Shown: positions 17,101-25,130, counted from the stretch's first letter. The stretch: DNA of 64,000 nt from Sedimentisphaerales bacterium (GCA_028281535.1 JANQJS010000002.1:62001-126000); one strand, 5' to 3'. The notes: a model not told the origin generated them from the sequence alone. Numbers and translations: made by a program.

Positions 17101-17928
17101 AAGATCTTTATTGATGTTTTTGCTGTCAAAGTTATTCCAAGCCTGTGTGAGTTGATCTTTTGTGCCATTTGCCTGCGTAATCGATTGGCGAATACCTGTT
17201 AACTCTTTGCGTTGAGCGAATAAGTTTTCGATCAGGGCTTGTTTCTCTTCAGTATCTGCACTGAAGCTTTCCATCTTTTTAACTTTGTCTTCATCTGAGA
17301 ATGTTTCCCAGTCATTATAAACGGAATTAGCAGAGTTAATGTTTATTCCGGCATCAGTGATTTGCGTTTCCAGGTCAGCGATATTATTAAGCGTATTTTC
17401 TAGCTTTCCCAATTCCGCTTGGTGGGCATCATGGGCGGTTGCAATCGCATTCAAAATACTCAGACGTTCAGTGTTTTCACCTGCGAGTTGTGCAAACATT
17501 GCATCGCGTCCTGCTTTATACGCTGCATCATCCAAACCTTCAGCTTTGCCTAATGCTTTTTGGACGTTGGTTCTGACCAAATTGCCGGCAGTAAGTTCAT
17601 CAAGCTTTTGTTGGTAGATCTCCCGATAAGCGCGAGATTCTTTTGTTGCCAGAGGTAATTGTATCTCAATACGATCTGTTCCCACGGCACGCCAAACCAT
17701 ATTCATTTTATTGTCTGGGTCAATACGTTCACGTAAGATACTGATCATGCGTTGGGCTAATCCCTGTTTTTCATACGATTCAAGGCCGCTATCATCAATT
17801 TGATAGAGCAAGCTCGTTCCGCCTGCCAGGTCGATACCCATTTTAAGTTTCTTTTGAGGCGGATAGACTTCCCAGAGACACACGCCTATTAATACTATGA
17901 CCAACATCCATTTCGTTAAATTATTCAT
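14188..17928 (-). CDS. secDF: SecD-SecF fusion protein
   Basis: SecD and SecF use the proton gradient to help pull proteins through SecYEG. Here they are one 1246-residue chain. The SecD half has an N-terminal helix, the GIDLAGGTSLLYQ motif near 32-44, and a membrane block at about 530-690 with AGLILTIGMAVDANVLISERIREE. The SecF half starts near 700, with EFTGGTGIQVVL near 743 and a membrane block at about 1040-1215 (SLNDTIVVFDRIRENRG). Separate E. coli SecD plus SecF total 938 residues; the excess comes mainly from an Ala/Glu/Lys-rich, coil-like insert at about 100-335 in SecD and an enlarged SecF periplasmic part. yajC lies just upstream. Confidence 0.95.
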   Translation of the reverse strand: MNNLTKWMLVIVLIGVCLWEVYPPQKKLKMGIDLAGGTSLLYQIDDSGLESYEKQGLAQRMISILRERIDPDNKMNMVWRAVGTDRIEIQLPLATKESRAYREIYQQKLDELTAGNLVRTNVQKALGKAEGLDDAAYKAGRDAMFAQLAGENTERLSILNAIATAHDAHQAELGKLENTLNNIADLETQITDAGININSANSVYNDWETFSDEDKVKKMESFSADTEEKQALIENLFAQRKELTGIRQSITQANGTKDQLTQAWNNFDSKNINKDLLIIELNATKSTRDKAIAKLKSDHPNLSTKIDELVVAFDNFDKISGSLDDPQELIEKLRGSGVLEFRILPRQGGPEITPTEVSRYMDRLQKYGDNPKKSGDSRYAWYEINNPKDFPDGDGLIRSSLADKTYILASNQSGETLLHDKTGASWKLTKATPTADSYNRPAVSFTLNESGGIRFFELTKQNKDRPLCILLDNKAYSAPNINEAIYSSGIISGIFTPAEVNKLVDTLNAGSLPARLGDAPISTHTVKATIGSGNLSKGVKAGLAGLAIVIVVMMFYYMVPGFLASIALLVNLIFILGVMAISESTFTLPGIAGLILTIGMAVDANVLISERIREEQKRGSSVRLAVSRGYDRAFKTILDANITTFIVALILWLQATAEVKGFAITLMIGIVSSMFSAIFITRLVFELLLQKNVVKKEIKMFQLINPTKINWIGMKTAFRAISITIVIIMLGVFFGSSHNKYSIEFTGGTGIQVVLNEQNQDLDRQAILDAIRAEGEKIGNVQIANALVQEIESDNKKQFEIVTTETNRVETQLTLASDDIKNVEKVEAALLAEASKDNRLQIKPAYLKVTKGASAGEFTIITNQVNTSRLNNALATAFPNSNASSKIINTVNDAVLSALSGKLDQQENLQASNLQHVAITPDIIAERTYLQPYLGGLMISCEFGNNMQDSLGKLKTRFDQFRFTSKSEDAQYANHPFEIFAPYNSTQNNSDTIKGIEVAILPDDITADSSDKAAWENLINTEKARIADTLSWTTSLPRITQIDPSIGNESLMKALVAIVLSLIAIVIYIWIRFGTARFSVAAVIALVHDVSIALGLVAATAWLSNTGIGQLLKIGDFKIDLPMIAAFLTVIGYSLNDTIVVFDRIRENRGKQTELSDETVNRSINQTLSRTIMTSLTTLIVLITMYLYGGEGLRGFNYVLIIGVLVGTYSSVGVAAPIVAGAKTERGINREKAVNASMSQTPVKAS

Positions 17929-17969
17929 TACTTATGCCTTTGAAATATTAAATAAGTTACAAGGGTTAT

Positions 17970-18365
17970 TTATTTTTTGATCTCTTCTTCCGTCAATACT
18001 TTGCTAATCGCATTTCGGGCAAAATGCATTTTTGTATTATTTGATTCATCTACTTTAACAACCACTTCCGTTTCCTTAACATCCACGACTGTGCCCATGA
18101 TGCCGCCGATGGTACGTATTCGATCATTTTTCTTAAGTGTATCCAGCATTTGTTGATGCTGTTTACGCTGTTTTTGCTGAGGTCGAAAGAGAATGAAATA
18201 CATCACGGCAAACATCAATAAAAACATAGGTGCCAAATCCATGAACGAGCCAGGGTTTTGTTGTGTTTGATCACCAGGTTGAGCTGGGTCAGATGGTTGT
18301 GTGGTCGTTGTTTCGCCTGCTTGTCCACCCGTCTCCTGTGCCAACATGATTGTCATGATATCCAT
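17970..18365 (-). CDS. yajC: Preprotein translocase subunit YajC
   Basis: YajC is the small membrane partner of SecDF. The protein has a short Thr/Gln-rich leader, one membrane helix (about 43-61 in this reading) followed by the diagnostic FRPQQKQRKQHQQML, and the GGIMGTVVDVKETEVVVKV domain. I prefer the ATG at 18365, which has GGAAGGA 6 bases upstream; the upstream ATG at 18380 overlaps the tgt stop as TAATG and would add five residues. It sits between tgt and secDF, the common bacterial order tgt-yajC-secD-secF. Confidence 0.93.
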   Translation of the reverse strand: MDIMTIMLAQETGGQAGETTTTQPSDPAQPGDQTQQNPGSFMDLAPMFLLMFAVMYFILFRPQQKQRKQHQQMLDTLKKNDRIRTIGGIMGTVVDVKETEVVVKVDESNNTKMHFARNAISKVLTEEEIKK

Positions 18366-18379
18366 ATGCATTCCTTCCA

Positions 18380-19555
18380 TTAATTTAAATCGTTGTGTAT
18401 CGTTTCACAGGTTGGTGACTCCATGTCTTTGTCCTTCTGTGATTGAATTCGTTCCATGTCATGATTCTGCCACTGTTTTGCCCAACTGCCGTATCGATTT
18501 TCTTCGATGGCTTGACGAGCTTGTTGCATGAACCACTGATAAAAATGTAAATTATGCAGGGAAACCAAAATTGGCCCTGCCATTTCATTGACTAAAATAA
18601 AATGTCGAAGCGTCCCTTTGGAAAAATTTCGACAGGTATAACAACTGCAATTGGGGTCAATAGGTGAACGATCCGTCGTATATTTGCTATTGCGTAATCG
18701 AAGTGTTCCTTCAGACGTAAAGGCAAACCCATTTCGCCCGTTGCGCGTTGGCATGACACAATCAAACATATCAATACCAGCTTCAATAGCGGCTGCAAGA
18801 TCGCGTGGCGTACCAACGCCCATTAAATAGCGTGGTTTATCTTCAGGTAAGATCGCGGCATTAAAGCGAGTCGTTTCAATCATGAGTTCATGACCTTCTC
18901 CTACACTTAACCCACCAATTGCATAACCGGGAAAATCCAGTTTAATAAGTTCTTCTGTACAATATTGCCTCAGCTCGGGATCGGTACCGCCTTGTGTGAT
19001 GCCAAATAGCCATTGGTCTGATCGTTGATGGGCTTCTAATGATTGCTCAGCCCATCGTAATGTGCGGTCAACCGCCAAACGCATGCGTTCTTTACTGCAA
19101 GGTAATTCCACGCATTCATCAAATGCCATTATAATATCAGCACCTAACCGGTTCTGAACATCAATAGCGATTTGAGGACTCAAACGAATTTTTGCTCCAT
19201 CTATATGCGAGGCAAACTCAACTTCATCGTCACTGATATGATTTAATCCACTCAGCGAAAAAACCTGGTAGCCACCGCTATCGGTCAAGATTGGTCCATC
19301 CCACCCCATAAAACGATGCAAGCCGCCTAAGGTTTCGACGGTTTCCACTCCGGGACGCAAATAAAGATGGTAGGTGTTTGCCAGAATCATTTGGGCACCC
19401 GTGTCGGCGAGCTGGTTGGGCAAAATACCTTTTACGCTGCCGCGCGTACCTACAGGCATGAAGGCTGGTGTTTCCAGCTTGCCATGCGGTGTTTCAAGTG
19501 TTGCCCGTCGGGCTAAACTTGAAGAATCTTTATTTGCAATATTAAATGAAAACAT
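18380..19555 (-). CDS. tgt: tRNA-guanine transglycosylase (queuine tRNA-ribosyltransferase)
   Basis: Tgt swaps guanine-34 for preQ1 in tRNAs with GUN anticodons, the entry step for queuosine. The 391-residue protein has the substrate-binding DSGGYQVFS at 92-100 (Asp92 general acid/base), the GGLSVGEG loop, the nucleophile-bearing GIDMFDCVMPTRNGRNG near 260-277, and the zinc site CSCYTCRNF near 301-309 with a histidine in the next helix. Length is normal. The start is 4 bases after the spoIID-family gene on the same strand, so the two are probably co-transcribed. Confidence 0.96.
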   Translation of the reverse strand: MFSFNIANKDSSSLARRATLETPHGKLETPAFMPVGTRGSVKGILPNQLADTGAQMILANTYHLYLRPGVETVETLGGLHRFMGWDGPILTDSGGYQVFSLSGLNHISDDEVEFASHIDGAKIRLSPQIAIDVQNRLGADIIMAFDECVELPCSKERMRLAVDRTLRWAEQSLEAHQRSDQWLFGITQGGTDPELRQYCTEELIKLDFPGYAIGGLSVGEGHELMIETTRFNAAILPEDKPRYLMGVGTPRDLAAAIEAGIDMFDCVMPTRNGRNGFAFTSEGTLRLRNSKYTTDRSPIDPNCSCYTCRNFSKGTLRHFILVNEMAGPILVSLHNLHFYQWFMQQARQAIEENRYGSWAKQWQNHDMERIQSQKDKDMESPTCETIHNDLN

Positions 19556-19559
19556 TCGT

Positions 19560-20873
19560 TTAATAGGCTCTCACTAATTGAGATTTCGGATAATAATGCG
19601 ACAGGATCGATACACAATCATGTCCCTGTCGTGCCATTCCGCGGCTACCATACTGACACAGACCGACACCATGGCCCCAGCCTTGGCCATCGGTAAAACG
19701 CCAATTTATTCCTGCATCATATAATTTATACCAACTGCTTCTCAGTCGATATTTTTTGTGACTCACTGCCAGTCGAAAACTTTCCGCTTTTAACGTGGCG
19801 GCACGTCCATTACTTCCAATTAATTGAAGTCGTTCTAGTCGACCGTGACCACTTTGTTCCAGTAGCTGAATGTCTTTAATTTCCTTTAAAACTTTCAGCT
19901 TCGGATAGCTGTTGATCAACCTGTCACTAACAACTTTTTTAGGAATCTCCAAAGGATTCCAGCGATAATATTTTGGATTCGTTGTTTTGCAATATGGGCA
20001 AGCTGTCCCTTTTAGCGGGGCCAATGAATCCTCAATTAAGGCGATACTGTCTTGCGTATGTCCACCACACGTTGAACTGAAAAAAGTTGGAAATATTTTT
20101 TCCTTTCCAGCTGGCCCATACGCCAGTACCACTCCGCGCGTATCTTCGAGTACCTCTTTAACGCGTCGATCGATTTTTCCGGCACCGCGATACACCTGGC
20201 TCTGTTGGTCATCAGTCACATCCCAGTTGCGTCTGCCTTGCCGACCATGCATTTCGTAAAGTGCATAGGTCCTGCAGGCAATCGCTTGTGCCTGCAGAGC
20301 TTTTTTATCCCAGCTGGCTGGCATTTCACTGCCGACCACACCAGCTAAGTAATCTTCAATATCAACACTATTGACTAAATCAAACCGGCCATCTGTTCTG
20401 GCCGTTAGAGTAAAACTTCCATGGTAAGTGCGTTTTGTTTTACCGATCCAGTTAAGTGTACTTTGATCATGCGAAACAATTTGTAGTTGATCGCCTGCAA
20501 AGGCAGGTGTCGCCTGAATCAAATTATTCTTTTGATCAAACAATTGCCAATGGCTACCCGATCGTTGAATCCGAAGCGATTGATTTTCGGGCAGTTGTGC
20601 AATATTAGTGTTTCGATTCAAATCAATGACCGTCAAGCCTGATTGAGATGACACCGTTACACGATTATCTTTTAGTAACAATACTCGGATCACCACCGAG
20701 CTTCTGTTAGATTGGTGAATCGTTTGAGATTTGGTGTGAGTTCGTCCTTGAGAGCCTGGCTGAATACAACTAAGTATTACGATGAGGCTTGCCAGCACAA
20801 CGTAAGATGACACGGCCCAAATGGGTCTTCGACCTTGTTGGGTGCTAAAATACATCCTGGCCAACTTCCTCAC
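19560..20873 (-). CDS. SpoIID/LytB-type peptidoglycan lytic transglycosylase
   Basis: A 437-residue exported protein. The N-terminus has a hydrophobic segment at about 20-37 ending in LSC, so it is an anchor or possibly a lipoprotein signal. The SpoIID domain covers about 155-430: the catalytic-acid segment GVVGSEMPASW with Glu183, AIACRTYAL near 198, a CGGHT...CPYC pair of cysteine motifs near 270-297, and the closing GWGHGVGLCQYGSRGMA near 400. SpoIID enzymes cut glycan strands that lack side peptides. Its presence fits a peptidoglycan wall, alongside the LysM protein. It lies between the TPR-alphaCTD gene (61 bp upstream) and tgt. Confidence 0.88.
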   Translation of the reverse strand: MRKLARMYFSTQQGRRPIWAVSSYVVLASLIVILSCIQPGSQGRTHTKSQTIHQSNRSSVVIRVLLLKDNRVTVSSQSGLTVIDLNRNTNIAQLPENQSLRIQRSGSHWQLFDQKNNLIQATPAFAGDQLQIVSHDQSTLNWIGKTKRTYHGSFTLTARTDGRFDLVNSVDIEDYLAGVVGSEMPASWDKKALQAQAIACRTYALYEMHGRQGRRNWDVTDDQQSQVYRGAGKIDRRVKEVLEDTRGVVLAYGPAGKEKIFPTFFSSTCGGHTQDSIALIEDSLAPLKGTACPYCKTTNPKYYRWNPLEIPKKVVSDRLINSYPKLKVLKEIKDIQLLEQSGHGRLERLQLIGSNGRAATLKAESFRLAVSHKKYRLRSSWYKLYDAGINWRFTDGQGWGHGVGLCQYGSRGMARQGHDCVSILSHYYPKSQLVRAY

Positions 20874-20934
20874 TAGTTAAACCGACGATTTAACGTGGTT
20901 CAATTTTGTTGTCGTTGCCAAACGCAGCTGCGAA

Positions 20935-22269
20935 CTAATCTTCAATTCGTCGCAAACTTAAGCCACGTTCATTTAAACTCTTCTTGATTTCATCCAGGCT
21001 CATCATACCAAAGTTTTTGCAGCCTAGAAGTTCTGCCTCCGTGCATTTTACCAAATCACCTATTGTCTGCATATTTAATCGCTGCAGAGCTTTTCTGGCA
21101 CGAATCGTTAGGTCCAATTCTGAAATCGGAGTGTTGTACTCTTCATTCGATTCTACCTGCACGGTCGCGCGTCTTACACTGCTATTAGGATCTTCCAGCA
21201 TTTGACCCAAGCGTAATCCCTTCTGGGTCAAAATGACTTTAATTTCCTGCAGAGATGTTTCACCAAAGTTTTTATAAGCTAATAATTCCGATTCTGTTAC
21301 ACGCAGTAAATCGCCTAAAGTACGAATATTCATTTTTTTCAAGCAGTTGCGTGAACGAACGGACAATTCAAAATCTGAAATAGGAATTTCCAATACCTGG
21401 TTGTGTCGATCAATGCGTTTTTCTTGTTCTTCATCATAAAGCATGGTTGAGCTAGACTCGATATCTTTCATAAAGAGACGAGCACGCTGATGATTAGGGT
21501 ACGCACTTATAACGCGGCGGATACATTTTTTGGCTCGATCGTATTGGCCGGCTTCTTCAAATAGTACCGCAAGGTTTAATAACGCGTTCACATGGACAAC
21601 GCCGCTGTCGACACATTGTTTGTAAAATTCAATGGCTTCATTTTCGTCGCCATAAAGGTCGCAGCAGTAGGCCATATGAAATAATGCATTTACATGGTTA
21701 GCATCCAGTTCAATGGCTTTTTCATATTCATTCATGGCTTCTTCGTAAAGGCCATTGGCATTATTCAAACGACCTAGTTGATAATGAAATTCAGCTCGAA
21801 TTTCACCTACACTAGCAACGCTATTCAACTTTTCTGTCGCCTTTTCGATGTCACCTGAATCGCGAAGGATATCTACGCTTGCCATGGCAACTTCAAAACT
21901 GTCATGACCTTGCTGGCCTGCTTGATCCAAGTTGGCCAAGGCACCTTCGTAATCTTTTTGTGAATGGAGGCATTTCGATTTTAATAAAGATTGCTCTGCA
22001 CCGCTGCCGGCGGAGTTGAGCCATTCAAGGCATGAGTTGTAATCGCATAATGCGTAAAAACATTGAGCGGCGATCAAACTTTTGTTTGTATCTGAACCAA
22101 TAGAGCCATCCTGGGCAATAAGGTTGTTCAAGTCATCGCGAACTTTCTCACGATTAATGACACTGCTTCGTGCAGATTTGACCAGAGTATCTAATTGCTC
22201 CACGCTTAAGCTTCCTGCTTGAGACAACAATTGTGACACTTCAATGACTTCGATTGTTTCCATATTCAT
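20935..22269 (-). CDS. TPR protein with two RNA polymerase alpha-CTD-like domains
   Basis: With the ATG at 22269 (GGAAGG just upstream; the longer reading starts at a TTG) the protein has 444 residues. About 40-285 is a tetratricopeptide-type helical array (for example LFHMAYCCDLYGDENEAIEFYKQ). Two alphaCTD copies follow: about 291-350 (LSVRSRNCLKKMNIRTLGDLL) and about 376-440 (LTIRARKALQRLNMQTIGDLV), each ending in NFG..SL.EIK. In E. coli alphaCTD Arg265, Asn268 and Lys298 touch UP-element DNA. Copy 1 keeps Arg and Asn but has Thr at the Lys position; copy 2 keeps Arg, with Lys and Met at the other two. Role unproven; a transcription-linked regulator is an inference. Confidence 0.85.
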   Translation of the reverse strand: MNMETIEVIEVSQLLSQAGSLSVEQLDTLVKSARSSVINREKVRDDLNNLIAQDGSIGSDTNKSLIAAQCFYALCDYNSCLEWLNSAGSGAEQSLLKSKCLHSQKDYEGALANLDQAGQQGHDSFEVAMASVDILRDSGDIEKATEKLNSVASVGEIRAEFHYQLGRLNNANGLYEEAMNEYEKAIELDANHVNALFHMAYCCDLYGDENEAIEFYKQCVDSGVVHVNALLNLAVLFEEAGQYDRAKKCIRRVISAYPNHQRARLFMKDIESSSTMLYDEEQEKRIDRHNQVLEIPISDFELSVRSRNCLKKMNIRTLGDLLRVTESELLAYKNFGETSLQEIKVILTQKGLRLGQMLEDPNSSVRRATVQVESNEEYNTPISELDLTIRARKALQRLNMQTIGDLVKCTEAELLGCKNFGMMSLDEIKKSLNERGLSLRRIED

Positions 22270-22299
22270 GAAACCTTCCAAATGAATTTTCGACTCACT

Positions 22300-22305
22300 A
22301 TTATA
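22300..22305 (-). promoter_or_regulatory. -10 element of the TPR-alphaCTD gene
   Basis: A perfect TATAAT on the minus strand lies 31-36 bases before the start codon of the TPR-alphaCTD gene. The -35 region is poor, so this is only partial promoter support. Confidence 0.35.
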
Positions 22306-22579
22306 CTACAACAAACAAAATTCCAGCGTCTAAAACCCGCTGGATAAATACAACGAAATGCCTCATTATAAAAAACTAGCAATTTCATGCAATAGAAATT
22401 TGCCACTCTGGTACATGGTTTCAAATAATAGCGACTTTCGACCAAAAAGTCCCATAACCCTATATTAGATAATACTTAATGTCTATTATAGCGTCAAATG
22501 TCACAGGGTCGAGGAAAAACAATGGTTTTTTTGCATAAACCTATAAAAATAAAAATGTTATAGGAATTTACAAGCCCTT

Positions 22580-22588
22580 TGTTATAAT
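22580..22588 (+). promoter_or_regulatory. Extended -10 promoter of the diacylglycerol-kinase-like gene
   Basis: TGTTATAAT (TGn plus TATAAT) ends only 9 bases before the ATG at 22598, with no ribosome site between. Transcription would begin 2-3 bases before the ATG, implying a leaderless message. The rest of the intergenic region 22306-22579 shows no gene. Confidence 0.5.
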
Positions 22589-22597
22589 AGTGCTGGT

Positions 22598-23545
22598 ATG
22601 AATAGGTATCACTTCATTGTTAATCCAAAGTCAGGCACGAATCTGGACCTTTCTGTGATTCGCAGATTATGCCAGAGGTTTAAAGAGTCTAACTCTTTAT
22701 ATAGAATAGATATATCACAATCTATTGAGCATGTGTCGCAACTGGCCAGGCAAGCGGTCGCCCAGGAAGCTAAGATTTTGATCGCAACAGGAGGTGATGG
22801 TACGATTCGGACAGTCATCCAGACCATCCAGGGGTCTGATTTGCCCTTATTGATCATACCTGGTGGAACAGAAAATCTGCTGGCATGTGAAATGGGGCTG
22901 GATGGTAGCTATGAGACAACCATAAATACACTCGAACATGGAAAAATTCGTGAATTAGATATTGCTCGGATCAACGACAATTTTTTCATGGCGGTTGCTG
23001 GGGTTGGATTTGATGCCAAGGTAATTGAGCGAATGAATCGTGTGCCGCGAGGCCATATTAGTCATGCCGATTATATTTGGCCGATTTGCCGAACATTTTG
23101 GGAATATCCCATTCCGCATGTAAAAGTCGTCGCTGACGGTGAAGTTCTTTGTGATGAGCCTGCAATGGCCTTTGTCGGTAATATCTGTCGGTATGCCACT
23201 GGATTAGAGATTTTACCTTATGCTGATGGGTTTGATGGTTTGCTGGATGTCACTATTTTTAAAACAAACGGGCGAATGAAATTAATGTATCATGCTTTGA
23301 TGACTGTCTTGGGCCAGACGCGATTAAGTCGCAGTGTTGTTCGGACAAAGTGTAAGCGGGTTCAGATTCAGAGTTCCAAGCAGGATGTTCCTGTACAAAT
23401 TGATGGCGATCCTGGTCCGTCCCTTCCGTTAGATATCGAGGTACGTCCTGCGGCCGTTCGATTGCTAACACCACCCACAGAAAATAAGCATAAGTTTGCG
23501 CCTCCGCTGATGTACTATTTATCCAAGAGATGGTTGACCAGATAA
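22598..23545 (+). CDS. Diacylglycerol/sphingosine kinase family lipid kinase
   Basis: A 315-residue DAGK-catalytic-domain protein. It begins with FIVNPKSGTN at 6-15, has the nucleotide-binding GGDGT at 65-69 and the PGGTENLLACEMG segment near 87-99, then FFMAVAGVGFDAKV near 130. These mark the bacterial DgkB/YegS/LCB kinase family, which phosphorylates diacylglycerol or related lipids with ATP. The N-terminus begins right at the family's first strand, so the ATG is well placed even though no ribosome site precedes it. kdsA follows 64 bp downstream with its own likely promoter. The lipid substrate is not known. Confidence 0.88.
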   Translation: MNRYHFIVNPKSGTNLDLSVIRRLCQRFKESNSLYRIDISQSIEHVSQLARQAVAQEAKILIATGGDGTIRTVIQTIQGSDLPLLIIPGGTENLLACEMGLDGSYETTINTLEHGKIRELDIARINDNFFMAVAGVGFDAKVIERMNRVPRGHISHADYIWPICRTFWEYPIPHVKVVADGEVLCDEPAMAFVGNICRYATGLEILPYADGFDGLLDVTIFKTNGRMKLMYHALMTVLGQTRLSRSVVRTKCKRVQIQSSKQDVPVQIDGDPGPSLPLDIEVRPAAVRLLTPPTENKHKFAPPLMYYLSKRWLTR

Positions 23546-23548
23546 ACC

Positions 23549-23578
23549 TTGGCAAAAGCTTCTGTTTTCAGGTAAGAT
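23549..23578 (+). promoter_or_regulatory. kdsA promoter
   Basis: TTGGCA (23549-23554) and TAAGAT (23573-23578) are spaced by 18 bases, 31 bases before the kdsA ATG. A small inverted repeat, CCTTA...TAAGG, lies in the leader. Confidence 0.45.
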
Positions 23579-23609
23579 ATGTCCTTACAATATATAAGGT
23601 TGGAAACAT

Positions 23610-24440
23610 ATGAAGACAATTCAAATTGGTAACGGATCCACGACGCATTTTAATATCGGAGATCGCAATAAGCTTGTACTCATGGCAGGACCTTGTGTGA
23701 TCGAATCAAAAGAAATGTGTTTTCAAATTGCAGAAACATTGATAAAGCTTTGTGAGAAGTTGGATATCCATTATGTTTTCAAGGCCAGTTTTGATAAAGC
23801 CAATCGTAGCAGCATGGAAAGTTTTCGCGGGCCGGGCATTATTGAAGGCATTGATATTCTCGATCAAGTGAAAAAACAGTTTAAGGTTCCAGTGTTATCT
23901 GATATCCATTTGCCTGAACAAGCGGCACCAGCCTCTGAAGTATTGGACATTATTCAGATTCCTGCCTTTTTAGCCAGACAGACCGATTTGGTAGCCGCGG
24001 CAGCGCAGACCAGTTCCTGTGTGCAAATTAAAAAAGCACAGTTCATGGCACCTTGGGATATTAAAAATGTGATCAATAAAATCACTCATTTTGGTAATGA
24101 AAATATTCTTCTGGTCGAACGTGGCGTGAGTTTTGGTTACAATCGCTTGGTATGTGATATGACCTCAATTCCAGAAATGCAGAGTTTGGGATATCCCGCG
24201 ATTATGGATGCGACGCATGCAACACAAACCCCTAGCGGTTTAGGTGGCCAGTCAGGTGGCTCGCCCGATTTTGGAAAAGTTCTCGCGCGTTCAGCGACCG
24301 CCGCAGGTGCTGACGGTCTCTTCATTGAAACGCATCCCAATCCAAGTGAAGCACTCTCGGATGCCACAAGTATGATTCCATTAAACGAAATGGAAGCTCT
24401 GTTAACGCAATGTCGAGATATCTTTAATTGTTTGAAGTAG
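23610..24440 (+). CDS. kdsA: 3-deoxy-8-phosphooctulonate synthase (KDO8P synthase)
   Basis: KdsA joins phosphoenolpyruvate and arabinose 5-phosphate to make KDO 8-phosphate for lipopolysaccharide. The 276-residue protein has LMAGPCVIES at 25-34, FKASFDKANRSS near 57-68, RGPGI near 73, DIHLPEQA near 98 and IQIPAFLARQTDL near 113-125. The later GGQSGGSPDF segment and the IETHPNPSEALSD end are also canonical. Together with the GT9 gene it indicates a lipopolysaccharide-bearing outer membrane. GGTTGGA precedes the ATG. A REP-type hairpin pair follows the stop codon directly. Confidence 0.97.
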   Translation: MKTIQIGNGSTTHFNIGDRNKLVLMAGPCVIESKEMCFQIAETLIKLCEKLDIHYVFKASFDKANRSSMESFRGPGIIEGIDILDQVKKQFKVPVLSDIHLPEQAAPASEVLDIIQIPAFLARQTDLVAAAAQTSSCVQIKKAQFMAPWDIKNVINKITHFGNENILLVERGVSFGYNRLVCDMTSIPEMQSLGYPAIMDATHATQTPSGLGGQSGGSPDFGKVLARSATAAGADGLFIETHPNPSEALSDATSMIPLNEMEALLTQCRDIFNCLK

Positions 24441-24505
24441 GCCGGGCAGCCTCTGTCCGGCGATTATTTGTATGAACTGCCATGTAGAGGCTGCCTGGAC
24501 TACTT
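24438..24505. repeat. Inverted REP pair (REPIN-like), also possible kdsA terminator
   Basis: The left unit at 24438-24462 (GTAGGCCGGGCAG...CTGTCCGGC) is itself a hairpin. A second, inverted and more worn unit at about 24486-24505 ends in CTGCCTGGACTAC. The two arms match over about 16 of 20 positions, so the whole can fold into one long hairpin. It overlaps the kdsA stop codon and lies just 3' of the RAYT transposase gene. Confidence 0.75.
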
Positions 24506-24508
24506 GGT

Positions 24509-25081
24509 TTATTCTCCAGCTTGACTAATTTTTTCGATGAAATCAGGGACGGCGCCAGAATCTTTGTTGTTGCATTTACAGTACCAATCATTTTTATACA
24601 CGCCTTGTTTAGCCCATTTGTGAAATGTTGAATGAGACCATAGGTGTGGACATGTGACTAATCCATGCTTAGCAGGATTGTAATGAATGTATTTCATGTG
24701 ATTTTCAAAATCTTCTCTATCGCGAATTAAATGTTCCCAAAAACGTGGTTGCCAAACAGGTTCATTCTTTTTGGTAGGTCGGGCAGCCTCTGCCCGGCAA
24801 TTCTTGTATTGATTCCAATGGATCGTAAAACGACGTTTAATCATATTCCATCGTAAGGAAAAGTTGTCGTCGTTCTCAGGCATTTGCCAAATGCAGTGTA
24901 GGTGGTCAGGTAATAATACCATGCCGATTGTTTCGAAGGGGTGACGGCTATTTACCCATTGAATTGATTCGCGTAAGAGTTTACGGGCCTGTTCGTTGGA
25001 AAATATTTTCTTTCGTTTATATGTAACGACCGTGAAGAAATAGGTGCCGTGCTTTCGGTATAATCTTTTATAATCGGACAT
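24509..25081 (-). CDS. REP-associated tyrosine transposase (RAYT, TnpA_REP)
   Basis: RAYTs are single-copy Y1 transposases related to IS200/IS605 enzymes that move REP hairpins. The 190-residue protein has the HUH metal site LLPDHLHCIWQ (His60, His62), the typical IKRRFT near 81-86, QPRFWEHLIRD at 111-121, and YIHYNPAKHGLV at 131-142 with the candidate catalytic tyrosine. Residues 94-103 (NCRAEAARPT) are encoded by a REP copy lying inside the reading frame, between IKRRFT and the WQPRFWEH block. The frame stays open, so the protein may still be made. REP copies also flank the gene on both sides. Confidence 0.9.
   Translation of the reverse strand: MSDYKRLYRKHGTYFFTVVTYKRKKIFSNEQARKLLRESIQWVNSRHPFETIGMVLLPDHLHCIWQMPENDDNFSLRWNMIKRRFTIHWNQYKNCRAEAARPTKKNEPVWQPRFWEHLIRDREDFENHMKYIHYNPAKHGLVTCPHLWSHSTFHKWAKQGVYKNDWYCKCNNKDSGAVPDFIEKISQAGE
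24774..24800. repeat. REP palindrome inside the RAYT gene
   Basis: GTAGGTCGGGCAG...CTGCCCGGCAA is the same element as the one at 25104-25130, in the opposite orientation, with 2 differences in 27 positions. It lies wholly inside the transposase gene and contributes about nine residues. Confidence 0.85.
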
Positions 25082-25103
25082 TTTGTGTTCTTGGGATATT
25101 TGA

Positions 25104-25130
25104 TTGCCGGGCAGTGGCTGCCCGGCCTAC
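25104..25130. repeat. REP palindrome upstream of RAYT
   Basis: TTGCCGGGCAG...CTGCCCGGCCTAC holds a perfect 9-bp stem (GCCGGGCAG with CTGCCCGGC) and a GTAG/CTAC tail, the layout of REP elements recognised by RAYTs. It begins immediately after the stop codon of the DUF2007 gene and is 23 bp before the RAYT start. Confidence 0.85.

Noticed and set aside
20922-20931. CGCAGCTGCG palindrome after the TPR-alphaCTD gene
   Set aside because: Perfect palindrome without loop or T-run, so not a terminator; no other role supported.
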